Shown here piece after piece: positions 1 through 7,924 of a stretch of DNA of 13,386 bases. Every line of letters starts with the position of its first letter. The stretch's first letter is position 1. Source of the stretch: Paracoccaceae bacterium (lineage in GTDB: Bacteria; Pseudomonadota; Alphaproteobacteria; Rhodobacterales; Rhodobacteraceae); the NCBI GenBank assembly GCA_002712045.1, contig PARX01000034.1, forward strand, positions 22,095 to 35,480. The letters run 5' to 3'. The notes under the pieces were generated by a model. The model ran no database searches and was not told the DNA's origin. It saw nothing but the letters and a program-made list of their open reading frames with translations. Both the position numbers and the translations under genes were made by a program.

Positions 1-24
1 GATAGAAGAACTTCATAAGTAAAA

Positions 25-30
25 AAGGAA
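25..30 (+). promoter_or_regulatory. Ribosome binding site deciding the map start
   Basis: AAGGAA sits 2 bases before the ATG at 33 but 8 bases before the in-frame ATG at 39. Normal spacing favours the second ATG, making the protein two residues shorter than the longest reading. Confidence 0.6.
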
Positions 31-38
31 TAATGTTT

Positions 39-845
39 ATGAGGCAAGATGATCAAACAATTACGCGTGATGGTATTAAAATTCACCATAGTTCAGATTA
101 TGAGGGTATGCGCAAATCTTGTATCTTAGCTGCAAAAACCCTTGATATGATTAGTGATTATGTTGCACCGGGGATATCAACGGAGGAGTTGGATAATATT
201 TGTCACGAGTTCATGGTTTCGAATGGGGCTGTACCAGCAACATTAGGTTATCGAGGCTATCCTAAGTCCTCTTGTATTTCATTAAATCACGTTGTCTGTC
301 ATGGGATTCCTTCAACAAAAAAATTAAAAGATGGCGATATTTTAAACATTGATATCACTTGTATATTGGATGGTTGGTTTGGCGATAGTAGTAGAATGTA
401 TATTGCTGGAAAAGCAAATAGAAGGTCACAGCGATTAATACAGGTCACTCATGACGCCCTTATGCTTGGCATAGAACAGGTAAAACCAGGTAACACTTTT
501 GGGGATATTGGCGCGGCTATACAGAGATATGTAGAGGCACAGAGAATGAGTGTTGTGAGAGACTTTTGCGGACATGGATTAGGACGTGTTTTCCATGCGC
601 AGCCAAATGTATTACATTATGGAAATTGGGGTGAGGGTTCTTATCTTGAGGAGGGAATGTTTTTTACTATTGAACCGATGGTGAATTTGGGTCAGCCGGA
701 AACGAAAATATTGTCTGATGATTGGACTGCTGTAACAAGAGATAGGTCTTTATCAGCACAATTTGAGCATTCACTGGCAGTAACTAAAGATGGGTTTGAA
801 ATTTTTACGCTATCTCCTAAAGAAATTTTTTTTCCTAGCTTTTAA
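39..845 (+). CDS. map: Type I methionine aminopeptidase
   Basis: Cytosolic metalloenzyme that removes the initiator methionine from new proteins. Numbered from the ATG at 39 (268 aa, normal for type I), the full metal-binding set is visible: D105 in NIDIT, D116 in GDSSRMY, H179 in CGHGLGR, E212 in FTIEPM and E243 in FEHSLAV. The substrate-binding H88 lies in VCHGIPS. An ATG also occurs at 33, but the ribosome binding site AAGGAA at 25-30 is only 2 bases from it and 8 bases from the ATG at 39, so I prefer 39. There is no long N-terminal extension or zinc-finger domain. The gene is convergent with secA, with 31 bases between stops and no hairpin terminator. What lies upstream is outside the window. 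Identity is secure from the complete motif set. Confidence 0.96.
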   Translation: MRQDDQTITRDGIKIHHSSDYEGMRKSCILAAKTLDMISDYVAPGISTEELDNICHEFMVSNGAVPATLGYRGYPKSSCISLNHVVCHGIPSTKKLKDGDILNIDITCILDGWFGDSSRMYIAGKANRRSQRLIQVTHDALMLGIEQVKPGNTFGDIGAAIQRYVEAQRMSVVRDFCGHGLGRVFHAQPNVLHYGNWGEGSYLEEGMFFTIEPMVNLGQPETKILSDDWTAVTRDRSLSAQFEHSLAVTKDGFEIFTLSPKEIFFPSF

Positions 846-876
846 CTATGCTCGAAGTTCTCAGAGATTCAATAAT

Positions 877-3552
877 TTATAGTTTGCCATGACAATGTTT
901 AAATTTCTTTCCTGATCCACATGGACATTTATCATTTCTTCCTGGGTTTCCCCAAGTTGATCTATCCTTTTCATTAAACAAAACTTTTTTGACAGCGCTG
1001 GGTTTATTCTTAGTTGAAGTAAGAATTTGTTCTTCCATCATTTTGCTGATCATCTCCTTGCGCTCTTCTGCAGTTATTGGACGGATTTTAGCAAGTTGTG
1101 AGGTTACTTGGCTGCGCAAGCTATTTAACAAACTTTCAAACAGTCCAAATGCCTCTGTTTTATATTCATTTAAAGGATCTCTTTGAGCATAACCTCTAAA
1201 ACTTACCACCGATCTTAAATGGTCCAAAGTCAATAGATGCTCACGCCATTTTTGATCTATGCTTTGTAAAAGAACAGATTTTTCAACAGAACGCATTGCA
1301 TCAACCCCAAACTCTACAGCCTTTGATGCCATAAACTTATCTGACGCGTCATAAATACGTTCTCGTATGGAAATATCGTCAACCCCTTCTTCATTGCCCC
1401 AATTTACGACCTCTGCAGTAACACCAACTTTTTCCAAAACCTCTTGTTCAAGTTGTTCCAAGTCCCATTGGTCTGGATATGACTTGGGTGGTATAAATTC
1501 ATCAACAAGGTCGTCAATTACTTGATGCCTCATATCCTGTGCAATTTCTCCTAGATCTTCTGCCTCCATTATTTCGAGACGTTGTTCAAAAATTGCTTTT
1601 CGTTGATCGTTCATAACATCATCAAACTTTAGAAGCTGCTTCCTGATGTCAAAATTTCTCCCTTCAACTTTCGCTTGAGCTTTTTCGAGTGACTTATTAA
1701 CCCACGGATGAACAATAGCTTCGTCTTCCTTCATCCCTAAAGTATTTAATACTTTTTCTAGTCTTTCAGATCCAAATATCCGCATTAAATCATCTTCTAA
1801 AGATAAGAAGAAAGAAGACTTTCCAGGATCTCCTTGTCTTCCTGATCTTCCTCTTAATTGATGATCAATTCGGCGGCTTTCATGTCTTTCTGTGGCGAGT
1901 ACATATAGGCCGCCAGCTAAAAGTACTTTTTCTTTTTCTTCATTAACTGCATCAAGTACTTTTTTTCTAACTTCTTCGGGATCAGTATTTGGATTTTCTA
2001 CTAATGCTTCTAATACTTTCATTTCCACGTTTCCACCAAGTTGGATATCTGTTCCTCTTCCCGCCATATTGGTTGCAATGGTTACTGCTCCAGACCGTCC
2101 AGCATCTGCAATAATTTGAGCTTCTTGTTCATGAAATCTGGCATTAAGCACATTATGTTGGATGTTTTTTTCTTTTAACATCTTCGAAAGCATTTCAGAT
2201 TTTTCAATCGAAGTTGTGCCAACCAAAATTGGCTGATTAATATTATTTGCTTCAATTATAGCTTTAATGATAGCTTTGTATTTTTCACTGGCTGTTCTAA
2301 AAACCTGATCGTGATCATCGATCCGCTGAACTTTTTCGTTTGTTGGAACTTCAACGACTCCTAAACCATAGATTTCAAGAAATTCATCAGCTTCTGTTGA
2401 AGCTGTCCCGGTCATTCCAGCAAGTTTACTGTAGAGTCTGAAATAATTTTGAAAAGTTACGGATGCTAATGTTGTGTTCTCTGGTTGAATATTGCATGCT
2501 TCTTTCGCTTCAATTGCTTGATGTAAGCCATCAGATAATCTGCGCCCATCCATCATTCTACCAGTAAATTCATCAATTAATACGACTTCGTTATTTCTAA
2601 CTATGTAATCTTTATCCCTTGTGTACAATTTATGGGCCCTAAGAGCCTGAGTGACATGATGAACCAAGGAAGTGCTTTCAGGATCATAAAGATTTTGTTC
2701 GGCAGGCATAATTTGCTCATCTTTTAGTTTTTTTTCGATGAACTCGTTCCCCTCGTCGGTAAAGGTAACATTTCTTGTCTTTTCGTCTAAAGTGAAATGT
2801 TCTTCTTGAATTCCTGGTATGACTTTATTCATTGTATTATATATCTCGCTTCGATCTTCAGCAGGACCAGAAATAATTAAAGGTGTTCTGGCTTCGTCGA
2901 TTAATATGCTGTCAACTTCATCGACAATAGCGAAGTGATGATCTCTTTGGTGAATTTGAGAAAGTTCGGACTTCATGTTGTCTCGCAGGTAATCAAAACC
3001 TAGCTCATTATTTGTTGCGTAAATCACGTCACACTCATAGGCTCTTTCTTTTTCATCATCAGGTTGGTTTGGAATTACAACCCCAGTCGTCATACCTAAG
3101 GCTTCGTAGACTTTTCCCATCCATTCTGAGTCACGTGTAGCGAGGTAGTCATTAACTGTTACAATATGTACGCTTTTTCCTGTAAGTGCGTTTAAATATG
3201 CGGGTAGAGTGGCTACAAGTGTTTTGCCTTCTCCAGTCTTCATCTCAGAAATGTTTCCTTGATGAAGAAATATCCCACCCATCAATTGAACATCAAAAGC
3301 CCGCAATCCAAGGGTTCTTTTAGCGGCCTCTCTTACATTAGCAAAAGCCTCGGGTAATAATTCGTTTAAGGTCTCACCAGATGAATATCTTTCCTTTAGT
3401 TCATTTGTCTTTTCTATTAAATCCTTATCACTCAAATTTTTGAATTCGGGTTCTAAGTTATTTATAATTTTAACAATAGGAACAGCTGATTTTATTTTTC
3501 GATCATTAGCATCGCCAAATATTTTTTTTCTTATTTTGCTAAGACCTAGCAT
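877..3552 (-). CDS. secA: Preprotein translocase ATPase SecA
   Basis: Motor ATPase that drives unfolded preproteins through the SecYEG channel at the inner membrane. The 891-aa length is normal. Visible parts in order: Walker A TGEGKT (106-111); DEVD box (211-214) followed by the SecA-typical [13 protein letters not shown]; the second nucleotide-binding fold with [13 protein letters not shown] and the arginine-finger segment [13 protein letters not shown]; the helical wing/scaffold; and a C-terminal zinc site C876, C878, C887, H888 ([13 protein letters not shown]) used to contact SecB and phospholipid. The ATG is preceded by AAAGG (minus strand, 3560-3564) at 7-base spacing. The gene is divergent from a periplasmic prolyl isomerase gene, a common alphaproteobacterial arrangement that places export next to folding of exported proteins. 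No motif is missing and no frameshift is seen. Confidence 0.99.
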   Translation of the reverse strand: MLGLSKIRKKIFGDANDRKIKSAVPIVKIINNLEPEFKNLSDKDLIEKTNELKERYSSGETLNELLPEAFANVREAAKRTLGLRAFDVQLMGGIFLHQGNISEMKTGEGKTLVATLPAYLNALTGKSVHIVTVNDYLATRDSEWMGKVYEALGMTTGVVIPNQPDDEKERAYECDVIYATNNELGFDYLRDNMKSELSQIHQRDHHFAIVDEVDSILIDEARTPLIISGPAEDRSEIYNTMNKVIPGIQEEHFTLDEKTRNVTFTDEGNEFIEKKLKDEQIMPAEQNLYDPESTSLVHHVTQALRAHKLYTRDKDYIVRNNEVVLIDEFTGRMMDGRRLSDGLHQAIEAKEACNIQPENTTLASVTFQNYFRLYSKLAGMTGTASTEADEFLEIYGLGVVEVPTNEKVQRIDDHDQVFRTASEKYKAIIKAIIEANNINQPILVGTTSIEKSEMLSKMLKEKNIQHNVLNARFHEQEAQIIADAGRSGAVTIATNMAGRGTDIQLGGNVEMKVLEALVENPNTDPEEVRKKVLDAVNEEKEKVLLAGGLYVLATERHESRRIDHQLRGRSGRQGDPGKSSFFLSLEDDLMRIFGSERLEKVLNTLGMKEDEAIVHPWVNKSLEKAQAKVEGRNFDIRKQLLKFDDVMNDQRKAIFEQRLEIMEAEDLGEIAQDMRHQVIDDLVDEFIPPKSYPDQWDLEQLEQEVLEKVGVTAEVVNWGNEEGVDDISIRERIYDASDKFMASKAVEFGVDAMRSVEKSVLLQSIDQKWREHLLTLDHLRSVVSFRGYAQRDPLNEYKTEAFGLFESLLNSLRSQVTSQLAKIRPITAEERKEMISKMMEEQILTSTKNKPSAVKKVLFNEKDRSTWGNPGRNDKCPCGSGKKFKHCHGKL

Positions 3553-3621
3553 GTTGTAGCCTTTATTTGCAGAAGAAGAGAGACCCTTCTAAAGTTTGAT
3601 TTTGTATTGCTCTTTTTCCCA

Positions 3622-3650
3622 ATTATATAATTTAACTTATAGAAAACAGA
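3622..3650 (-). promoter_or_regulatory. Possible secA promoter
   Basis: The minus strand carries a perfect TATAAT (+ strand ATTATA at 3622-3627), about 70 bases upstream of the secA ATG. The hexamer 17 bases further upstream is poor (TCTGTT), so the -35 is weak or absent. A separate perfect TTGACA on the minus strand (+ strand TGTCAA, 3701-3706) has only a poor -10 partner (TACATG). Either or both could serve secA. The rest of 3553-3776 shows no coding potential. Confidence 0.3.
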
Positions 3651-3700
3651 CCAAAAGAAGAATTACTATGATATTGGCATGTAAGGGGCGTCATTAATAC

Positions 3701-3729
3701 TGTCAACGTTGTCCTATAAATGATATACG
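3701..3729 (+). promoter_or_regulatory. Possible promoter of the ppi–argJ–mutT run
   Basis: TGTCAA (3701-3706) and TATACG (3724-3729) are separated by 17 bases and lie about 50 bases before the prolyl isomerase ATG. Both boxes are imperfect. The site overlaps the palindrome CAACGTTG (3704-3711), which also contains part of a perfect minus-strand TTGACA, so the two divergent promoters may share this patch. Confidence 0.25.
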
Positions 3730-3776
3730 AAAATTAAAATTATAATAAGACTAATCAAGAGGAAAAAGGAAGAAAA

Positions 3777-4625
3777 ATGAAGAATTTTAATTTTTTCACA
3801 GGAGTATTTTTTACAGTCTATTTTCTTCAAACAATCAATATTAATGCTGGGGAATTAAACGATGATACAGTTTTAGCTTCTGTGAATGGAGAAGATATAA
3901 CACTTGGAAATGTAGTTTCATTTCAAAGTAGATTGTCTGATCAATATAAAAGTATGGAAGATTCTGTGCTCTTTGATGGAATACTTAAACAATTGATTCA
4001 GCAGGAGATATTATCTCAAGAAATTGATGTGAAGTTAAAAAAGATTAGATATGGCTTGGAAAATAATATCCGTGCTTTTTTATCTAATGAGCTTATTGAA
4101 AATTTCTCGAAAATTGATGTTATGGAAGATGAAATTAAGGAATTGTACGTAAAGTTTTCTGAAAATTTTCAACCTACGACTGAGTATAATGCCTCACACA
4201 TTCTATTAGAAACAGAGTCGGATGCAATTGATATTTTGAATAAATTACAAGACGGATCTGATTTTTTGGAGCTGGCCAAAACTTATTCAATAGGTCCATC
4301 TGGAAAAAAAGGAGGAAGTTTAGGTTGGTTTGGAAGGGGTGCAATGGTTCCAGCGTTTGAGCAGGCTGTTTTTTTATTAGAGGTAAATGAAATCTCCAAA
4401 CCGATTAAAACCAATTTTGGCTGGCATATAATTAAAGTAAATAATATCCGAGAAACCCCAGTTCCAAGTTTGGAAGATGTAAGAGGTGACCTAGTATCAA
4501 CGATAAGGCAAAATAAAGTAGAAACAAAAATCAATAAAATTATTGATTCTGCAAATGTTATTTACTCCAACTTGGAAATTAATCATAAAATAATCCGCAA
4601 CGAGTCGATATTGGACAATAAATGA
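3777..4625 (+). CDS. Periplasmic parvulin-type peptidyl-prolyl cis-trans isomerase
   Basis: Predicted to catalyse cis/trans isomerisation at proline bonds of exported proteins in the periplasm. The 282-aa protein begins with a signal peptide (MKNF, then a hydrophobic stretch to about residue 22) with a likely cleavage at INA-GE (residues 24/25). A SurA/PpiC-like N-terminal helical region (about 30-130) leads into a parvulin domain at about 134-227, recognisable by YNASHILLET, SIGPSGKKGGSLGWFGRG, MVPAFEQAVF and TNFGWHIIKV. The SD AAGGA (3766-3770) is 6 bases before the ATG. The neighbours are divergent secA and downstream argJ (41 bases away), matching the conserved secA–ppi–argJ order of Alphaproteobacteria. 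The short length excludes full SurA (usually two parvulin domains) and PpiD (membrane-anchored and longer). Confidence 0.93.
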   Translation: MKNFNFFTGVFFTVYFLQTININAGELNDDTVLASVNGEDITLGNVVSFQSRLSDQYKSMEDSVLFDGILKQLIQQEILSQEIDVKLKKIRYGLENNIRAFLSNELIENFSKIDVMEDEIKELYVKFSENFQPTTEYNASHILLETESDAIDILNKLQDGSDFLELAKTYSIGPSGKKGGSLGWFGRGAMVPAFEQAVFLLEVNEISKPIKTNFGWHIIKVNNIRETPVPSLEDVRGDLVSTIRQNKVETKINKIIDSANVIYSNLEINHKIIRNESILDNK

Positions 4626-4666
4626 TTTTTTTAATGATACTTAGTTAATAATAGTTTGGATAAGAT

Positions 4667-5908
4667 ATGGGTAAAATATCTCCTTTAGCTCCAAAAGCCG
4701 GATTCCCAGAACTAAATTCAATTGATGGCGTTAGGTTTTCAAGTGCGTGTGCAGGAGTTAAATATAAAAATAGACTAGATGTAATGCTTGCTGAAATATG
4801 TGATAATAGTTCAATAGCAGGTGTTTTTACAAAGTCGGCCACTCGATCGGCGGCAGTAATTGATTGTCAAAAGAAACTTCTTTCGGTTAAATCATCTTCA
4901 GGCCCTTTTGCAATTGTGGTAAATTCGGGAAACTCGAATGCTTTTACAGGTAAGCAGGGCCATAATGCGGTATCAGAAATTTGCTCTAAATTTGCTCAAG
5001 AATTAGACATTCCAGAAAAGAATGTTTTCTCTGCGTCTACAGGAGTTATTGGAGAGCATTTGGACTGGAAAAAAATAGGAGCAATCTCCAAGGAATTAGT
5101 AGTTGGTTTGTCACCCCGTGGATTAGATAAGGCTGCCAAAGCTATAATGACTACAGATACATTTGCAAAAGGCTCTTCCGAAGAGTTTGCAATTGATAAT
5201 AAAACCATAAAGATTTCAGGCATTGCCAAGGGTTCTGGTATGATTGCGCCTGATATGGCCACGATGCTTGTTTACATCTTTACAGACGTAGGAATAAGCC
5301 CATCTCAGTTGCAAAAAATAGTAAGTGATTTAAACGAAAAAACGTTCAATTCTATTACTGTTGACGGAGATACCTCGACGTCAGATAGTCTTATGGTAGT
5401 TGCCACTGGAAAAAGTGGGTGCGTAATAAATGATCAAAATCCTAAACAATTACAACAATTTAAACAGGCTCTATTAAGAATAATGAGAGATTTAGCTCAT
5501 CAAGTAGTTAAAGATGGTGAGGGTGCTTCTAAGTTTATAGAAGTTAACGTTAGTGGTGCACCATCTTTTTCTTCTGCAAGAAAGGTAGCAAAATCGATAG
5601 CAAATTCACCTCTAGTAAAAACGGCCATTGCTGGTGAGGATCCAAATTGGGGTAGAATTATTATGGCGATTGGAAAATCAGGGGCAAAGGTAGATAGAGA
5701 TTTATTACGAGTCAGTTTTGGAAATTTATTGGTGGCTGAAAATGGCTGGGTTAGCCCCAGTTATTCAGAGGAGAAAGCGGCAAAATATATGCAAAATGAC
5801 GAGATATTAATTCAGGTAGATTTAGGTCTTGGTTCTTTCAAATCTGTATTTTGGACATGTGATTTTACCCAAGAGTATATTTCAATAAATGCAGATTACA
5901 GATCTTGA
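4667..5908 (+). CDS. argJ: Bifunctional ornithine acetyltransferase / N-acetylglutamate synthase
   Basis: Moves the acetyl group from N-acetylornithine to glutamate, and can also acetylate glutamate with acetyl-CoA, running the cyclic arginine pathway in the cytosol. The 413-aa length is normal. The self-cleavage site ATML is at 198-201, with T199 becoming the N-terminal nucleophile of the beta chain. KGSGMIAPDM precedes it. STGVIGE (124-130) carries the oxyanion-hole Thr-Gly, and NSGNSNA (86-92) and GEDPNWGR are also family blocks. The C-terminus ends in NADYRS, close to the usual NADYRT. The N-terminus (ISPLAPKAGFPEL…IDGVR) starts where family members start, supporting this ATG despite a weak SD (GGA at 4658-4660). 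The stop overlaps the TTG start of mutT, so the two are probably co-translated. Confidence 0.98.
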   Translation: MGKISPLAPKAGFPELNSIDGVRFSSACAGVKYKNRLDVMLAEICDNSSIAGVFTKSATRSAAVIDCQKKLLSVKSSSGPFAIVVNSGNSNAFTGKQGHNAVSEICSKFAQELDIPEKNVFSASTGVIGEHLDWKKIGAISKELVVGLSPRGLDKAAKAIMTTDTFAKGSSEEFAIDNKTIKISGIAKGSGMIAPDMATMLVYIFTDVGISPSQLQKIVSDLNEKTFNSITVDGDTSTSDSLMVVATGKSGCVINDQNPKQLQQFKQALLRIMRDLAHQVVKDGEGASKFIEVNVSGAPSFSSARKVAKSIANSPLVKTAIAGEDPNWGRIIMAIGKSGAKVDRDLLRVSFGNLLVAENGWVSPSYSEEKAAKYMQNDEILIQVDLGLGSFKSVFWTCDFTQEYISINADYRS

Positions 5909-6303
5909 AAACTATTTTAGTAGTCGCTGTAGTGTTAATAGATCGTGATGGTCGTGTTCTGTTATCTCAACGCCCATCTGGCAAATCAATGGCTGGCTTA
6001 TGGGAGTTTCCAGGTGGAAAGGTTGAAAATGGAGAGGTTCCTGAGGAAGCTTTGATTCGAGAGTTGAATGAAGAGCTGGGAATCGATACATGGTCCAGTT
6101 GTTTGGCACCACTTAGTTTTGCAAGTCATTCTTATGAGGATTTTCATTTACTTATGCCTGTTTTCGTTTGTAGGAAGTGGGTTGGAAGCCCTACGCCTAT
6201 GGAGGGTCAAGCATTAAAATGGGTTAACAGGGATAAATTGAAAGATTACCCAATGCCACCTGCAGATATTCCAATGATAGCAGTAATTAGAGATTTGCTT
6301 TGA
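5905..6303 (+). CDS. mutT: MutT-type Nudix hydrolase (8-oxo-dGTP diphosphatase)
   Basis: Sanitises oxidised guanine nucleotides, preventing A:T to C:G transversions. The 132-aa protein has a perfect Nudix box GX5EX7REUXEEXGU from G38 to I60 (G38, E44, R52, E53, E56, E57, G59). It is preceded by the MutT-typical LLSQRPSGKSMAGLWEFPGG, with PMPPADIPMI near the C-terminus. The start is TTG at 5905, overlapping the argJ stop in TTGA. The frame has a TGA at 5860-5862 and no ATG between it and the TTG, and the protein lines up with MutT from residue 1, so TTG is the best start. With no strong SD, translation probably depends on coupling to argJ. A position next to argJ is common in Alphaproteobacteria. 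Exact substrate preference among Nudix enzymes is inferred. Confidence 0.93.
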   Translation: MKTILVVAVVLIDRDGRVLLSQRPSGKSMAGLWEFPGGKVENGEVPEEALIRELNEELGIDTWSSCLAPLSFASHSYEDFHLLMPVFVCRKWVGSPTPMEGQALKWVNRDKLKDYPMPPADIPMIAVIRDLL

Positions 6304-6339
6304 TTGTAATAATATGAGCCATTTTGAATTTGCATCTTT

Positions 6340-6348
6340 GGAGTACTA
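6340..6348 (+). repeat. Left copy of 9-bp direct repeat flanking the SDR gene
   Basis: GGAGTACTA occurs here, where its GGAG also serves as the SDR ribosome binding site, and again at 7183-7191 over the SDR stop codon. The copies are 843 bases apart, matching the gene length. The unit contains the palindrome AGTACT. Confidence 0.5.
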
Positions 6349-6352
6349 AGTG

Positions 6353-7192
6353 ATGAACCGGAAGAAAGAAATTAAAATATCTAATTATGACATATTATCA
6401 CAGTTTAGCCTTGACGGGCGTGTCGCACTTGTCACTGGTGGGTCTGGTGGAATTGGTCATGCATGTGTAAAGCGCCTATTGGATTATGGTGCTAAAGTAA
6501 CATTAACTTACATTAAAGGTACTGAGACGCCTGAAATGGTTTTAGAAAAATTCACTGATGCTGATGGCATTACAATACAACCATTAAATTTAAATAACAT
6601 AAACTCGATAAAGAATTGTATTAATGGGGTCGTTCAACAGCATGGGCAAATAGATATCTTGGTTAATAATGCAGCAGTTGGATCGGCTACTGTCGGTAAA
6701 TTTTCGGATGACTCCGAAACTCAAGATAGTGTTATGTTGGATATCAATGCTGATGGAACACTTAAAATGTGTCAACAATTTTTAACTCTACCCGATATAC
6801 CAAATAGAAAGTTGATAAATATAAGTTCTGTAGGTGGCGGTATTGCGGCTTTTCCAGGGTTTCGTTTGTCTGATGGAATGAGTAAGGCCGCAGTAGCTTT
6901 TTTGACACGTCAGTTAGCTGCTGAGACAGTGCATTCAGCAGTTGATGTTTTTGCGGTTTGCCCTGGAGCAACAAATACTGAAATGTTTGAAGCCAGTACC
7001 TTGTCAAAGTTATCTTTGAGCGAGCGAAAAAGGTTTTTGCTGAATCTACCAAAGAAGCGGTTGATCGAACCTGAAGAGATAGCAACTATTGTACATTTTT
7101 TATCTTGTTCTCTTTCAAGTGTGCTTCATGGTTCGGTAATTGATGCATCTATGGGACTTGGTGTAAGGCCCGGTTTGATGTCGGAGTACTAG
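6353..7192 (+). CDS. Short-chain dehydrogenase/reductase family protein lacking the catalytic Tyr
   Basis: A Rossmann-fold SDR protein of 279 aa (numbered from ATG 6353). It has the dinucleotide motif TGGSGGIG (28-35), the NNAA motif (105-108), the active-site-region Asn in DINADG (N132), serines in NISSVGG (158-159) and the CPGATNT segment (203-209). The usual YxxxK is absent: the residue four before the expected Lys (K178, in GMSKAAV) is Asp174, and no Tyr lies in the 16 residues before it. No acidic residue is seen at the end of beta-2 (VTLTYIKG), which suggests NADP(H) if a cofactor is bound. GTG at 6350 is an alternative start; GGAG at 6340-6343 suits either. It follows mutT by 49 bases and precedes a tetR-family gene. 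Substrate unknown; it may have altered chemistry or a binding role. Confidence 0.85.
   Translation: MNRKKEIKISNYDILSQFSLDGRVALVTGGSGGIGHACVKRLLDYGAKVTLTYIKGTETPEMVLEKFTDADGITIQPLNLNNINSIKNCINGVVQQHGQIDILVNNAAVGSATVGKFSDDSETQDSVMLDINADGTLKMCQQFLTLPDIPNRKLINISSVGGGIAAFPGFRLSDGMSKAAVAFLTRQLAAETVHSAVDVFAVCPGATNTEMFEASTLSKLSLSERKRFLLNLPKKRLIEPEEIATIVHFLSCSLSSVLHGSVIDASMGLGVRPGLMSEY
7183..7191 (+). repeat. Right copy of 9-bp direct repeat flanking the SDR gene
   Basis: GGAGTACTA overlaps the last codons and stop of the SDR gene and matches 6340-6348 exactly. Flanking direct repeats may mark an old insertion or repeat-mediated gain of the gene, or may be chance. Confidence 0.5.
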
Positions 7193-7236
7193 TAAGTATA
7201 CCAAGTTACTTTAAATTTTTATCCTCGCAAAATAAG

Positions 7237-7283
7237 TTGACACGTTGTAAACTAAATGTTTAGATTTATTTAAAAAGGTTTAC
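7237..7283 (+). promoter_or_regulatory. tetR promoter with candidate autoregulatory operator
   Basis: A perfect TTGACA (7237-7242) is followed after 18 bases by TAGATT (7261-7266). Between and after them lie GTAAAC (7247-7252), GTTTA (7258-7262) and GTTTAC (7278-7283). TAAAC-N5-GTTTA (7248-7262) is a 15-bp inverted repeat lying between and overlapping the promoter boxes. GTAAAC pairs again with GTTTAC just before the start codon. TetR-family repressors usually bind such palindromes in their own promoters. The SD AAAAGG ends at 7278, 8 bases before the ATG. Confidence 0.5.
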
Positions 7284-7286
7284 GCA

Positions 7287-7904
7287 ATGTCAACTAAATC
7301 ACACAAGACGAGAAAAAAAATCATATCCTCAACTTTAAGTTTGCTCAACTCATCTCAACTAAGTAAAATTAACATGGAAGATATAGCTATCAACACTGGC
7401 ATTAGTAGACAGGCCCTTTATAAATATTTTCCAAGTCGATTAGATTTATTAGTTTATTTGCTTAAATCTATAGATAAGGATCATACACTGTTGGAAAAAT
7501 TGATGGTTGATCAGAGTTTGTCTATAAAAGAAAAATTAAATTCGTTTATTGATTATTGGGGTTATAATAATGAGGCTACTTATAAGGTGTCTTCTGAAAT
7601 TAAGTTATTGAGAAGGACCGACCAAAAGGTTAAATTGATATTGGAAGAAAGAAACATCTTTTTTAGGCAACAATGTGAGCAGATAATCCAGATTCTAAAT
7701 GATGGTGGTTCTCTTAAATCAAATTTTACTTATAGGGAGGCCAGCGATATCTTATGTAATTTGCTTTCGGAAGATACTTGGGCGTACTTTAATGAGAATT
7801 GTCTTTGGTCACTGTCTAAGTATCTAGAAAAAATTCATGTTATTATAGAAAATTTACTAATAGGAACTGGCACGAAATCTGCCTGGTCAATTCGTGGATA
7901 TTGA
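7287..7904 (+). CDS. TetR/AcrR-family transcriptional regulator
   Basis: A 205-aa predicted DNA-binding repressor. The N-terminal helix (TRKKIISSTLSLL) and helix-turn-helix (about residues 29-50: INMEDIAINTGISRQALYKYF, with the YKYFPSRLDLL segment after the recognition helix) are typical TetR_N. The C-terminal 140 residues are all-helical and of no recognisable subfamily, so the ligand is unknown. The gene has its own strong-looking promoter with inverted repeats, consistent with autoregulation. The nearest candidate target is the co-oriented SDR gene 94 bases upstream; TetR–SDR pairs are common, but here the operator lies after the SDR gene, so control of it is only possible through another site. 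It is convergent with hemH, with 20 bases between stops. Confidence 0.9.
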   Translation: MSTKSHKTRKKIISSTLSLLNSSQLSKINMEDIAINTGISRQALYKYFPSRLDLLVYLLKSIDKDHTLLEKLMVDQSLSIKEKLNSFIDYWGYNNEATYKVSSEIKLLRRTDQKVKLILEERNIFFRQQCEQIIQILNDGGSLKSNFTYREASDILCNLLSEDTWAYFNENCLWSLSKYLEKIHVIIENLLIGTGTKSAWSIRGY

Positions 7905-7924
7905 CTAAAAACCCTTAATAATTG

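Noticed and set aside
1..22. Tail of an upstream gene ending at TAA (18 or 22)
   Set aside because: Only five or six codons are visible in either frame, too few to identify or prefer a frame.
989..2119. Open frames on the + strand inside secA (989-1186, 1892-2119)
   Set aside because: They lie antisense to well-conserved SecA coding sequence and have no domain or convincing start signal.
877..3552. SecA as a divergent SecA2 or phage-defence ATPase
   Set aside because: It has full canonical motifs, normal length and the C-terminal zinc site, and it stands beside a folding factor: ordinary housekeeping SecA.
3704..3711. Palindrome CAACGTTG as an operator shared by secA and the prolyl isomerase gene
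   Set aside because: At eight bases it is too short to support a regulator site without conservation data; it is mentioned only with the promoter.
4283..5262. Minus-strand open frames inside the prolyl isomerase and argJ genes
   Set aside because: They are shadows of strongly recognised genes, with no recognisable protein features.
6590..7085. Minus-strand open frames inside the SDR gene
   Set aside because: They are opposite an intact SDR frame and their translations have no family features.
6353..7904. SDR + TetR pair as a new biosynthetic or defence system
   Set aside because: Two genes with no further enzymes, transporters or mobile signatures; the pair alone does not support a system.
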